A DNA stretch of 64,000 nucleotides from Shimia_B sp038525525 (GCA_038525525.1 JBCBHO010000003.1:434001-498000); one strand, 5' to 3'; shown: positions 9,516 through 18,433, numbered from the stretch's first letter. The notes: generated by a model from the letters alone, not told the origin. Translations and numbers: made by a program.

Positions 9516-10157
9516 TCAAAGGTGCAGCACAGCCCAAACGGCGGCTTGGGTGCGATTGCTGGCGCCGATCTTTTGATAGCAGGTTCGCAAGTGCACTTTC
9601 ACTGTCGTCTCGCAGATCCCCAGGTCGTTGGCGATGTCTTTGTTGGAGTCCCCGCTCGTCAGGCGTGACAGGATCATATTCTCTCTTGCCGATAGTTTTC
9701 CGAGATGATCCCCCATAAAGGGCTCACGTTGTCGCAGCTTTTGAGACACGAGCGTTGCCTGGGCGTCTGCGATAGTGCGTTGCGGCACGAGGGAGTATCC
9801 CTCTTGGACGACCGCCAGTGCACCGATGAGCGCATCAATGGACCGGTCATCCGGGATAATGGCGCTGACACTTTCTCCGAGAGCGGTCCGAAGGTCGACG
9901 GTTGCTCCCTTGGAGGCTCCTTTGGCTGTCAGAAGGATGATGCGTAGTCCTTCGGCTAGCGTGTCCAAGTAGCGTATGTCATTCCTAATTTCTTCGGCCG
10001 CTTTTCCGGTATGTAAAAGTACTAAATCGCGGTCTTGGAGAGACCTTATCTCATTTATTTGAGCGCACGACTGTCCCACGACAATGTCGCGCTGTTCGCA
10101 GCATTTGCCCAAAGCGCTCCGAAAAATCTGACTGTCACTAACAATGACAACTGGCAT
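9516..10157 (-). CDS. LuxR-family transcriptional regulator with degenerate receiver domain
   Basis: The ATG at 10157 is preferred over one 30 codons upstream because AAGAGG precedes it by 7 bases. The 213-residue product begins like a response regulator (MPVVIVSDSQIFRSALG). However, at the place of the phosphoacceptor Asp it has 'DLVLLHTG', so His replaces Asp. The switch Lys is kept in 'ILLTAKG'. The C-terminus is a textbook LuxR/GerE helix-turn-helix: 'LSARENMILSRLTSGDSNKDIA' leads into 'TTVKVHLRTCYQKIGASNRTQA'. The protein should bind DNA but is unlikely to be switched by normal phosphorylation. It is divergent from a second LuxR gene at 10654, across a 496-base region with three inverted repeats. 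A role in controlling the neighbouring secretion genes is inferred. Confidence 0.85.
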   Translation of the reverse strand: MPVVIVSDSQIFRSALGKCCEQRDIVVGQSCAQINEIRSLQDRDLVLLHTGKAAEEIRNDIRYLDTLAEGLRIILLTAKGASKGATVDLRTALGESVSAIIPDDRSIDALIGALAVVQEGYSLVPQRTIADAQATLVSQKLRQREPFMGDHLGKLSARENMILSRLTSGDSNKDIANDLGICETTVKVHLRTCYQKIGASNRTQAAVWAVLHL

Positions 10158-10653
10158 ACAAATACCTCTTGAGAACCAGAGACTGGCAATAAAATGCCTA
10201 TTCTGACGAAAGCAGAAATTAAGTGTTTCAATTTGGTCGGGGCACACTCATCCCCTCCCGTAGTGGTAGCGGACGTGAACGAATCGCCGAAGCGATTTTT
10301 CTTTGCCGCCGGGCTCTAGGTACATGCACAGGTTGAATCCCCTCCTCGCGTGCTCGAAGGTTAACACAAATTTTACTGTGTTTTGAAGGTGATGGGACGG
10401 TTGTTTCTCTAACCGAAAAACAGCGTTCCAAGAGATGGAACGAGTACCTCTATAGGTTGTGCCTCAGCCTGCAAGTCTCGCTTACGTAGATCAGCGGCCC
10501 GGAAATACCTCTTTCGGGCAGAATCATGTGGGCAGATTCGGGGCGAAGGTCAGATTTCCGCCCGAAAGACTTACGTCATCTGCGCGTGCGCTCCCCAGGG
10601 CGCGCCATGCTAACCTATGGGAAGGTAAATTTAATCGACCGGGGGGTTGTGTA
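10158..10653. promoter_or_regulatory. Divergent regulatory region between two LuxR genes
   Basis: This 496-base stretch has no convincing gene. The frame of the plus-strand LuxR gene extends back to 10459, but that part has poor coding character and a weaker start. It contains a perfect inverted repeat AACACA-N8-TGTGTT at 10363-10382, a perfect 7-base repeat CGTTCCA-N5-TGGAACG at 10424-10442, and a looser TGTTT...AAACA pair at about 10401-10421. These are candidate operators for one or both regulators, including autoregulation. Confidence 0.45.
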
Positions 10654-11730
10654 ATGGGTATTTGTGCCCCTTCCAGTTATGGAACAACTAATTTTTATCA
10701 CTCTGAGTTATTGAAACGTGGCCTTTCCACGCTGACCGAAAGTGCGCTGGTGTGTCTGGGCGGATCCCACGAGGGGCTGTGCCTGACCACGAACGGGTCT
10801 GCCGACATGCAGCTCAGAAAGCTTCCTAGCGTTCTGCCTCAAGCCCTTGCCGGAAAACTAGCGGGACGCTGGCGCAACGGTCTTTCCACCAGTCCCGGCA
10901 ACCTTGTGGGTAGCCGCTTCCTTGATGTCGGCGCCCCGGAAGGAGAGTGGCTTCGCAAGATCCTGCCGAGTCTTGATGGTTGGAAGCTGCTAGAACTGTC
11001 GTTCGACACCGAGATTGTTGATCACATAGCGCTCAAACTCGACACGGCAGATGCGGCCAAAACCGCGAAGACCGTGCTAGATGCAATCTGGCCCATTCTT
11101 CGCGAGGACTGCCTCCAGGACTTGTTGGAGCGCCCCATGAGCGCGGCAAAGGACGCGCTACTCTGGACGATCTCGAAAAACGTGGGCGCTGCGATCCTTG
11201 TTCTCGATGCTGCTGGCAACGTGCTCCAAGCCAACCAGGCGGGCTCGGCTTTGCTCAAAAGCGGCCAATTTCTGCGCGAAACGCCCGAAGGGCTTCAATG
11301 CCACACTTCGAAGGAAACCAAGGCGCTTCGCTTCGCCATCTCCGAATGCCTGGATCAGGCGCCGGGAAAGAGCGTGGAAATGATCATGCTGCTCGAAGTC
11401 ATGAACGGGCTGGGCCGCGCGCCTCTTTCCCTGTCATGCTATAACGATGGGACAGACAATCCGCTCATCGTGGCCATGATCCCCCAGAAGCCCGATCGCA
11501 AGCGGGTAGAGATGCTTGCTCAAAAGATGGGGCTCACACCGGCCGAGGCGCGCGTTGCTGCTCTCATGCAAATGGGTCTTTCAAACCGGGAGGCGTCCTG
11601 CATCGCTCAGGTTAAGGAGCAGACTTTCAACACCTACGCCAAGCGCGTGCTTGCAAAGCTCAATGTCAGCTGCCGTGCGGAAATGGCGCAATTGCTAACC
11701 TGGCAAGCGAGCGTGGGGCGTGCATCATGA
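10654..11730 (+). CDS. LuxR-family transcriptional regulator with PAS-like segment
   Basis: The start at 10654 is preferred because a GGGGGG tract lies shortly upstream; an in-frame ATG at 10639 or earlier codons from 10459 would add an unlikely N-terminus. The 358-residue product has an uncharacterised N-terminal half, a PAS-like segment around residues 180-230 ('AAILVLDAAGNVLQANQAG'), and a C-terminal LuxR-type helix-turn-helix ('GLTPAEARVAALMQMGLSNREA'). There is no autoinducer-binding domain that I recognise. Its stop codon overlaps the ATG of the next gene (ATGA), so the two are translationally coupled. It is the best local candidate for a regulator of the RTX and secretion genes. Confidence 0.8.
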   Translation: MGICAPSSYGTTNFYHSELLKRGLSTLTESALVCLGGSHEGLCLTTNGSADMQLRKLPSVLPQALAGKLAGRWRNGLSTSPGNLVGSRFLDVGAPEGEWLRKILPSLDGWKLLELSFDTEIVDHIALKLDTADAAKTAKTVLDAIWPILREDCLQDLLERPMSAAKDALLWTISKNVGAAILVLDAAGNVLQANQAGSALLKSGQFLRETPEGLQCHTSKETKALRFAISECLDQAPGKSVEMIMLLEVMNGLGRAPLSLSCYNDGTDNPLIVAMIPQKPDRKRVEMLAQKMGLTPAEARVAALMQMGLSNREASCIAQVKEQTFNTYAKRVLAKLNVSCRAEMAQLLTWQASVGRAS

Positions 11731-12266
11731 ACCAAATGACGAAGCAATCCGATATGCGCGACCAGCCCCTCGAAGCGGGACCTGTAAAGCAGCAGGCAGC
11801 AGCCCTGGCGCTGGACGAAGACAAGCCCACGCTCACTGCCGCAGATGCGCAGATGCTCTACAAAGCGTTCGTCATGAACAGCGCACCCGTGGCGCGCCGC
11901 GGGGATCTTGTCGAATTGAACAACCGTATCGTGAAGCTCTTCACGACGCTTAATACGGGGCTCGGCGAGACGCACATGGCCAAGGCCAATGAAGACCGTG
12001 CAGCTCTCGTGGCACGCCTCGATGAGATGGAGACCTCTGTTAATCGCATGGAAGGTGCGCTGCGCATCGAGTTCGAACCTCTGATGCGCAAGGCGATCGA
12101 GGATGTCGTGAGCCGGCATGCGAAACCGACACGGCGTGTCGGGCCCATTCGCGGGTTCTTCCAGGCCTTGATCCTCGTCGCAGTCCTATGCCTCGGCGCG
12201 TATTTTAGTGATGAAATTCAGGGTCTTGCCCAGGTAGCTGTCACTGCCCTCCCCAACTTCAATTAA
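11727..12266 (+). CDS. C-terminally anchored membrane protein, function unknown
   Basis: The 179-residue protein overlaps the LuxR stop codon by four bases. The first 40 residues look disordered and the middle (about 55-125) is helical and charged, probably coiled coil. One hydrophobic segment, 'FFQALILVAVLCLGAYF', lies at about 145-160, leaving a short tail of about 19 residues. This layout suggests a tail-anchored inner-membrane protein with most of its mass in the cytoplasm. Coupling to the regulator suggests it may modulate it or tether it to the membrane. I do not recognise a family. It is followed by a hairpin with a T-run. Confidence 0.7.
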   Translation: MNQMTKQSDMRDQPLEAGPVKQQAAALALDEDKPTLTAADAQMLYKAFVMNSAPVARRGDLVELNNRIVKLFTTLNTGLGETHMAKANEDRAALVARLDEMETSVNRMEGALRIEFEPLMRKAIEDVVSRHAKPTRRVGPIRGFFQALILVAVLCLGAYFSDEIQGLAQVAVTALPNFN

Positions 12267-12289
12267 GTTCAAAATGTGTTAAAATTTGT

Positions 12290-12310
12290 CCCCAAATGGG
12301 GGCATTTTTT
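12290..12310 (+). terminator. Short hairpin with T-run; also palindrome site 1
   Basis: CCCC-AAAT-GGGG at 12290-12301 is followed by six T at 12305-12310, 24 bases after the stop of the membrane-protein gene. A four-base stem is short for a terminator. The same palindrome type recurs upstream of the ABC transporter and the giant gene, so a regulator-binding role for the RTX gene at 12466 is at least as likely. Confidence 0.45.
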
Positions 12311-12465
12311 GACCGGAATACGGGGTTCCATCTCATCATAGGCTGCGGGTGCGCCTCGAGACCCGCGATTTCTGCGTCCGTTTTTGGCGCTAACCCCGGG
12401 GGGGTGTCGGTCAATGTGCATGCATCGCAGCACACCTTAGTCCCGATTTATTACGGAGAGTACAG

Positions 12466-14868
12466 ATGGGTCTTCCAGAGAATAATCCAGGCTGGCAGGT
12501 ATGTGATCCTGAATGCCTTATTGATTTCCAGAGCGATGATAAGTTCGCCGACAACTACAATGACGGCAACACAGAGCGCGGTGATCAGGGCGGTAACTTC
12601 ATCGACCTGAACAACAACAATGCCGGTGACAACGCCCAAGGCGGCGAAGGTGACGACGGCATCCTCGGCAACCAGCTCAACAACCTTCTCGAAGGTGAAG
12701 AGGGCCAGGACTACATCGAAGGCCAGGACGGCGAAGATGCGATCCTCGGCGGCACGGGCAACGACACGCTCTTCGGCGGGAACACCTCCCGTTCCGACGC
12801 GTTTGACGCCACGGGGCGCGGCACCTTTGAAGATGCTCCCGATCGTAACGGCGAAGGCAACGACTGGGGTGATGGCGCTGACTGGATCGACGGTGGTGAC
12901 GGGTGTGACCTCATCGACGGCGAAGACAACAACGACACGCTTCTCGGCGGCAACGAATCCGACGTGGTCTTCGGCAGCGGCGGCGACGATGTCATCTTCG
13001 GTGACAATGGCGACGGCGACGAAGACAACGGCGATGCCGACGACTGGCTCTCCGGCGGCACTGGCGATGACTGCATCGACGGTGAAGGCGGCGACGACTG
13101 CATGTGGGGCGACGATGGTGACGACACCATGTACGGCCGTTCCGGCAACGACCGCATGGATGGCGGCTCGGGCAACGACAGCATGGCGGGTGGCCTCGGC
13201 GACGACCTGATGCTCGGCCAGACGGGCGATGACATCATGTATGGTGACATCCTGCGTGGCACGGGCGAGGATCTGGACTTCGGTTCCGACACCTTCAACG
13301 GCAACAAGGGTGAGATCCCCGGTGGCGACGACTGCATGTTTGGCGGCGACGGCGATGACCAAATGGACGGTCAGGCTGGCGACGACTACATGGATGGTGG
13401 CGCAGACGACGACCTCATGTTCGGTGGTCGTGGCGACGACGTCATGGACGGTAACCTCGGTGTCGACGTCCTGCAGGGCGACGCTGGTGAGGACCAGATC
13501 CGCGGTGGTCTGAGCGCAGACGTCATCCAGGGTGGTGCCGGCAACGACATCCTCTACGGTGACATGGCTCGTGAATCGCACCTGAACTGGGACGCTGATT
13601 GCTGCGAGAACTACGGTTCCGACGTCAACCCGCACTTCGTGAACGCCGATGGCAGCCCGCTCGAATGCCCCGCCTGCATGGTGGAAAACGGCGAGATGAC
13701 CGTTAGCGCTGAGCGCACCGAGGAAGAAGAAGGCGGCGACAACATTCGCGGCGGTGACGGTGCAGACCAGATCTTCGGTGAGGGTGGCAACGACTCGCTC
13801 TACGGCGAGAAGGGTCGCGACTTCATGGAAGGCGGCGACGGCGACGACAACATGTTTGGCGGCAAGCATGCCGACGAGATGTTCGGCAACGACGGCAAAG
13901 ACTGCATGTATGGCGGCTCTGGCGCCGACTACATGGAGGGTAACGCGCAAGGCGACCGCATGTTTGGTAACGGCGGCGACGATCTCATGTACGGCGGCAC
14001 CCATTCTGACTTCATGTCAGGCGGTAAGGGTGACGACGAGATGTATGGTGAGACCGGCAACGACACCATGCGCGGTAATGCCGGCGAAGACGAAATGTAC
14101 GGCGGCAACGGCAGAGACACCATGGATGGTGGCCTTGACGACGACTACATGGAGGGCAACAACGGCAAAGACCTGCTGACCGGTGACAAGGGCGATGACG
14201 TCCTGCTCGGTGGCGAAGACAACGACGACCTGTTCGGTGAACAGGACGATGACTGCCTGTACGGGGAAGACGGCGACGACTTCCTTGACGGTGGCAGCGG
14301 CCATGACTTCCTCGACGGTGGTTCCGGTGACGACACGCTTGTTGGCGGCAACGGCAACGACTTCCTGAAAGGTGGCGAAGGCCAGGACGAACTTACCGGG
14401 GGTAACGGCAAGGACGTCTTCATCATCGATCTGGTCTGGAGCGGTCCAGAAGGCGGGTTTAGCTCCATGGATGGAGAGACGCCCGGCGATGTCATCACCG
14501 ACTTCAACGCCGATGAAGATCAGGACGTTCTGCTCTTCCGTGTCACCAATGAAGGCGACGGTCTCGGTACGTCGGATCAGGCGGCCTTTGAAGCACTGAA
14601 TGCGGCAGCCACCGTGACCGACGATGGAACGGATGTGACCATCGAGATCAACGGCTCGAAGGTGACGCTCAATGACTTTGGCCTGCTTCTTCCGCAGGGC
14701 AACTTCACCTCGCTGGGATCCGACGCGATCCCGCTGGGTGGTCTCGGCATCAACGCAGTCACGTCCGGAGACGTGGGCAACTACGAAGCCATCAATGTCG
14801 TCACGAGCGACACGGGCTTCAATGATGACCACGAGTACTTCTCCGCAGCGGACTACGTGTTCAGCTAA
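12466..14868 (+). CDS. RTX calcium-binding protein, unusually Met- and Cys-rich
   Basis: The 800-residue product has a CGGAG ribosome-binding site upstream. About residues 50-660 are nearly continuous RTX nonapeptides (GGxGxDxUx). The hydrophobic position is very often Met ('DDTMYG', 'DDLMFGG', 'DEMYGG'), giving roughly thirty Met in all. About twelve Cys are present, including a CC pair and a C-x-x-C around residues 380-410; Cys is rare in type I substrates. The last 140 residues are non-repetitive and end in 'ADYVFS', a plausible type I secretion signal. It lies immediately before the type I ABC transporter and fusion protein, so it is a likely cargo. Calcium-dependent folding outside the cell is expected. 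The role is unknown; an adhesin, a matrix protein or a surface-layer component are options. Confidence 0.85.
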   Translation: MGLPENNPGWQVCDPECLIDFQSDDKFADNYNDGNTERGDQGGNFIDLNNNNAGDNAQGGEGDDGILGNQLNNLLEGEEGQDYIEGQDGEDAILGGTGNDTLFGGNTSRSDAFDATGRGTFEDAPDRNGEGNDWGDGADWIDGGDGCDLIDGEDNNDTLLGGNESDVVFGSGGDDVIFGDNGDGDEDNGDADDWLSGGTGDDCIDGEGGDDCMWGDDGDDTMYGRSGNDRMDGGSGNDSMAGGLGDDLMLGQTGDDIMYGDILRGTGEDLDFGSDTFNGNKGEIPGGDDCMFGGDGDDQMDGQAGDDYMDGGADDDLMFGGRGDDVMDGNLGVDVLQGDAGEDQIRGGLSADVIQGGAGNDILYGDMARESHLNWDADCCENYGSDVNPHFVNADGSPLECPACMVENGEMTVSAERTEEEEGGDNIRGGDGADQIFGEGGNDSLYGEKGRDFMEGGDGDDNMFGGKHADEMFGNDGKDCMYGGSGADYMEGNAQGDRMFGNGGDDLMYGGTHSDFMSGGKGDDEMYGETGNDTMRGNAGEDEMYGGNGRDTMDGGLDDDYMEGNNGKDLLTGDKGDDVLLGGEDNDDLFGEQDDDCLYGEDGDDFLDGGSGHDFLDGGSGDDTLVGGNGNDFLKGGEGQDELTGGNGKDVFIIDLVWSGPEGGFSSMDGETPGDVITDFNADEDQDVLLFRVTNEGDGLGTSDQAAFEALNAAATVTDDGTDVTIEINGSKVTLNDFGLLLPQGNFTSLGSDAIPLGGLGINAVTSGDVGNYEAINVVTSDTGFNDDHEYFSAADYVFS

Positions 14869-14881
14869 GGCGGCATAGGAC

Positions 14882-14924
14882 AAAGGTTTCCGGCATCGTG
14901 TATACGGTGTCGGGAACCTTTTAG
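14882..14924 (+). terminator. Rho-independent terminator of the RTX gene
   Basis: A 17-base stem pairs 14882-14898 with 14905-14921, with a six-base loop and three G-U pairs. It closes with CCTTTT 14 bases after the RTX stop codon. This is a strong intrinsic terminator. Confidence 0.8.
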
Positions 14925-15017
14925 TCCTGGCCTTAGGCGCTTCGACTGGTCCCCCGGCCACCAAATCGACTTTGGCCAGGGCGCCGTTCTTCAACAGGAC
15001 TGGGTGGTTTGTATTTT

Positions 15018-15029
15018 GCCCATATGGGC
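15018..15029. promoter_or_regulatory. Palindrome site 2 upstream of the type I ABC transporter
   Basis: GCCC-ATAT-GGGC is a perfect 12-base palindrome 34 bases before the ATG at 15063. It matches sites at 12290 (CCCC-AAAT-GGGG) and 18422 (CCCC-ATAT-GGGG). The position suits an operator or activator site near the transcription start. Confidence 0.5.
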
Positions 15030-15062
15030 ATAGAGATTTGAATGTGTCCGGGGGGACATGAA

Positions 15063-16874
15063 ATGAGAACCAAGAGACTATTCGACGGTCAGCGTGGCCT
15101 GATCGCTTCGATCTTCATCGTTAGCATTTTTGTTAACATACTGATCCTGACGGCACCCTTGTACATGCTGCAGCTCTTTTCGAGAGTGATGTCCTCTGGC
15201 AGTGTTCCGACATTAATCGCACTTACAATCGGCGCAGGTATTGCGCTGATTTTTTTCTTTCTTTTCGATGCCATCCGGCAGCGTCTTGTGGCCCGCTTGG
15301 GAACGAGGCTCGAAGCCCGCACGGGACCCCTGGTGCTCAAGGCACTGATGGGCGGCAACCTCCCAGCAGATGTGCAATCCTCGCAGCCGATCCGAGATCT
15401 CCAGGTCGTGCGGGGTTTCGTCACCAGCCCGGTATTGATCGCCTTGCTCGATGCGCCGTGGTCGGTGCTTTTCTTGGCACTCATTTTCCTCTTTCATCCG
15501 CTTCTTGGCCTCGTTGCCATGGCGGGCCTGATGATGCTCTTCGCGCTCGGGCTCATCAGTGAAGTTGCAGGTCGCAAACCCTCGCAATCGGCAAATGAGG
15601 CCTCCACGGAAGCAAATTCAGCGGTCGATGAGATGCTCATGAATGCCGAGGTGGTCCATGCCATGGGCCAGTCCCAGGCCATGGTCGAGCGCTGGACCTA
15701 CAAGTCCTTTGCTTCGATCGTTTTCGGCACAGTGGCCTCGGATCGCGTCGCGCTCATGACCTCGCTGGCCAAAACGCTGCGCATGGGGCTGCAGATCGCG
15801 GTCCTCGGCGTCGGTGTCGTCTTGGTCCTTCGCAATGAACTCACGCCCGGCCTCATGATTGCGGCCTCCATTCTTCTGGGCCGCGCCGCAGCACCGGTGG
15901 AGCAATCCATCGCGGGCTGGACCGCGCTGCTTACGGCGCGCCAAGCTCGTGACCGACTGAACCGCTTGCTGTCCCACGTCGGTGAGACGGAGCAACAGAT
16001 GGAGCTTCCCGAACCCGATGGGCGGCTTTCCATCGAGGGTGCCACGGTGCTCATGCAAGGGCACCAAAACCCAACTCTCCTTGATGTGAGCCTGGAACTG
16101 CGTCCGGGGCAATCACTCGGGATCATCGGCCCTTCTGGCGCAGGCAAGACGACGCTCGCGCGGGCCATTGTCGGCCTCCAGCCACTGTCGCGCGGCTATA
16201 TCCGCATAGATGACGCCGCGCTTACGGACTGGCCGGCGGAGCAGATCGGGCGGCATATCGGCTTCTTGCCCCAGCGCACTGATCTCTTTCGCGGAACGGT
16301 GGCTGAGAACATCGCTATGATGAACCAAGACGCCAAACCCTCGGACATCGTGGCAGCCGCAAAGGTCGCCCAAGTGCACGACCTGATCCTCAAACTGCCT
16401 GGCGGCTACAACTACGATGTCGGCCCCCGCGGTGAGGCTCTTTCCGCCGGCCAACGCCAGCGCATCGGTTTGGCTCGGGCCTTCTTCGGAGACCGCAAGG
16501 TCATCGTCCTCGACGAGCCGAACGCCAACCTTGATCCAAGCGGCGAGATGGCCCTGGCCCAAGCGATCCGCACGGCTACAGAGCGTGGAGCTATCGTCAT
16601 CGTCATCACACACCGCATGAACCTTCTGCGAGAAGTCTCACACGCGGCGGTATTGCAGGACGGGCGGATCGCACGCTTCGGCGAGGCTCGCAGCATCATC
16701 GAAGCAGTTGCCCAGCCTATCACGAAGGCGAATGTGGAGGCTTCTCCCGCAAATATCATTCAGGGACAATTCCAGAGCCAGCGCACGTCAAACCCAGGTG
16801 ATATTGAACCAACTGCAGAGGCGACAGGAACCAACGACACGGCAGCCGCGCCCAAGACAGGGGAAGCACAATGA
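15063..16874 (+). CDS. Type I secretion system ABC transporter (PrsD/AprD-like permease/ATPase)
   Basis: About 603 residues. The ATG at 15063 is chosen over 15042 because GGGGGGAC lies about 7 bases upstream. The N-terminal half is an ABC exporter membrane domain, with hydrophobic segments starting at about residue 10 and no peptidase C39-like extension. The ATPase domain has Walker A (GPSGAGKTT) near 357, the LSAGQ signature near 458 and Walker B (VIVLDEPNANLD) near 480. It drives ATP-dependent export of unfolded RTX proteins directly to the outside, together with a fusion protein and an outer-membrane TolC-type channel. The fusion protein gene overlaps its 3' end. It sits between the RTX gene and the giant gene, its likely cargoes. 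No TolC homologue is in the window. Confidence 0.92.
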   Translation: MRTKRLFDGQRGLIASIFIVSIFVNILILTAPLYMLQLFSRVMSSGSVPTLIALTIGAGIALIFFFLFDAIRQRLVARLGTRLEARTGPLVLKALMGGNLPADVQSSQPIRDLQVVRGFVTSPVLIALLDAPWSVLFLALIFLFHPLLGLVAMAGLMMLFALGLISEVAGRKPSQSANEASTEANSAVDEMLMNAEVVHAMGQSQAMVERWTYKSFASIVFGTVASDRVALMTSLAKTLRMGLQIAVLGVGVVLVLRNELTPGLMIAASILLGRAAAPVEQSIAGWTALLTARQARDRLNRLLSHVGETEQQMELPEPDGRLSIEGATVLMQGHQNPTLLDVSLELRPGQSLGIIGPSGAGKTTLARAIVGLQPLSRGYIRIDDAALTDWPAEQIGRHIGFLPQRTDLFRGTVAENIAMMNQDAKPSDIVAAAKVAQVHDLILKLPGGYNYDVGPRGEALSAGQRQRIGLARAFFGDRKVIVLDEPNANLDPSGEMALAQAIRTATERGAIVIVITHRMNLLREVSHAAVLQDGRIARFGEARSIIEAVAQPITKANVEASPANIIQGQFQSQRTSNPGDIEPTAEATGTNDTAAAPKTGEAQ

Positions 16875-18253
16875 GCAACCTGACGACAATGTCTTCCCGC
16901 GATATTGTGGAGCAGAGCAACTTTTCTGACCGTTTGCCTGCGATGCAGCTGCCTGCCACGCCGCCGACGCAAGTGCGAAAGTTGGTCTTTTGGATGATCT
17001 TTTTGGGCTTTGGCCTCTTTGGCGGGCTTGGCACTTGGGCGGCGATCACACCTATGACGAGCGCGGTGGTCGCGCCCGGTACGTTCAAAGTGGTGGGCGA
17101 CCGGCTCGTCGTGCAGCACCTCGATGGCGGTATCGTGCGCGAGATCCACGTGCAGGAGGGATCCCCTGTGGAGGCGGGCGAAGTTCTGGTGCGTCTTGAC
17201 GCAACCAGGATCGAAGCTCAGGTCGCCATCTTGCGCAGCCAACTCGCTTCGACTCTGTCGCGCAACGAGCGCTTGCTGGCCGAACAGCTCGGTAGAGAGA
17301 GTTACGAGATATCCGACGAGCTCATCGCCATGATCAAGGCGGACCCAACGCTTGAGCCTGTTGTCGTCTCGCAACAGGACATCTTCCAAAGCAACCGAGC
17401 AATGCTCCTCGGTGAGATCGCGCTCTTGGAAGGCCGGATTGCGCAATTCGAGGAGCAACGCGCGAACATCGACAAGCGGCGCGCGTCGTTTCAAGAGCGT
17501 TATGAGCTGGTGAGCGCGGAGCTCAAAGACCTCGAGAATCTCTTCTCTCAAGGTCTCGTCACGCGGCCCCGTCTGACGCGGCTGCGCGAGGATGAAATCA
17601 CACTGATCACCAACGTGGGCATTGCTGACGGCGAGCGCGTCAACGTAGACCAGCGCATCTCGGAGATCGAGGAGCGGATCCTGCAGACACGCCGCGACTG
17701 GATGCGCCTGATTGCCGATGAGCGTCAGGTCCTTGAGGCGCAGATATTCGACATCCGCCAACGGCTGGACGCCACACTGGAGGTTCTAGACCGCGTTGTG
17801 ATCCGTGCCCCCCGAGCAGGACGGGTTGTGAATCTGAACGTAAACACGCTTGGCGGGGTCATCGTGGCCAGCGCCCCCATTCTCGAAATCGTGCCCCAAG
17901 ACACCGAGTTCGTCATAGAGTCTCGGGTCTCACCAGCCGATGTGGACGAGGTAATTCTGGGTGGCTCCGCACGGGTACGCTTGAGCGCCTACAGCTTCCG
18001 CTCCACGCCACCTGTGATGGGTGATGTGACCAATATCTCTGCGGATAGCCTCGTGGACCCAGACACGGGCGAGCCCTACTATCAAATTGATGTCGTGCTT
18101 CATGCAGACGCCATGGACACCTTGCCCCACATTAAGCTTTTGCCGGGTATGCCCGCCCAGGTGCTGCTGGAAACGGGTGAGCAGACTCTTGGTGAGTACC
18201 TCATCAACCCGGTCCTGGCTGGGGCTGAGATGGCTTTGAACGAGGGCGAGTGA
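16871..18253 (+). CDS. Type I secretion membrane fusion protein (HlyD/PrsE family)
   Basis: The 460-residue product overlaps the ABC transporter stop by four bases (ATGA). One transmembrane segment at about residues 36-56 is followed by a lipoyl-like half motif ('GDRLVVQHLDGGIVREIHV'), a long helical hairpin from about 110 to 300, and the second lipoyl half ('VIRAPRAGRVVNLNVNTLGG'). The C-terminal beta domain contains the family-typical 'PGMPAQVLLETGEQT'. Such adaptors bridge the inner-membrane ABC pump to the outer-membrane channel. Length and layout are normal for the family. Confidence 0.92.
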   Translation: MSNLTTMSSRDIVEQSNFSDRLPAMQLPATPPTQVRKLVFWMIFLGFGLFGGLGTWAAITPMTSAVVAPGTFKVVGDRLVVQHLDGGIVREIHVQEGSPVEAGEVLVRLDATRIEAQVAILRSQLASTLSRNERLLAEQLGRESYEISDELIAMIKADPTLEPVVVSQQDIFQSNRAMLLGEIALLEGRIAQFEEQRANIDKRRASFQERYELVSAELKDLENLFSQGLVTRPRLTRLREDEITLITNVGIADGERVNVDQRISEIEERILQTRRDWMRLIADERQVLEAQIFDIRQRLDATLEVLDRVVIRAPRAGRVVNLNVNTLGGVIVASAPILEIVPQDTEFVIESRVSPADVDEVILGGSARVRLSAYSFRSTPPVMGDVTNISADSLVDPDTGEPYYQIDVVLHADAMDTLPHIKLLPGMPAQVLLETGEQTLGEYLINPVLAGAEMALNEGE

Positions 18254-18421
18254 CGCCCATCAGGCGCATTGAGCGGTGGCCGTGAGGCCGCCGCAGCGCT
18301 CTGGCTTCAGGCTCTGAAGAGAGCGTATCTCGCCCTCAATTTCTCTTCACATAGACGCGCATGTACGCTCCATGCGGCAAAGAAGCGGCGGACACTAAGG
18401 CCCTACGGGCGCTACCAATAC

Positions 18422-18433
18422 CCCCATATGGGG
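18422..18433. promoter_or_regulatory. Palindrome site 3 upstream of the giant gene
   Basis: CCCC-ATAT-GGGG is a perfect 12-base palindrome 154 bases before the preferred start at 18587. It belongs to the same family as the sites at 12290 and 15018. Confidence 0.5.

Noticed and set aside
10459..10653. N-terminal 65-codon extension of the LuxR gene
   Set aside because: No good ribosome-binding site, low coding character, and it overlaps perfect inverted repeats of the promoter region.
12393..12410. CCCCGGGGGGG tract as a fourth operator
   Set aside because: It lacks the central AWAT and is a plain G/C run.
12451..14004. 517-codon open frame antisense to the RTX gene
   Set aside because: It is a shadow: the repetitive Gly/Asp codons give stop-free Val/Ala-rich sequence on the other strand. 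No family features.
12600..14420. CRISPR-like short repeats
   Set aside because: The period of about 27 bases comes from RTX nonapeptide codons; there are no uniform repeats with unique spacers and no cas genes.
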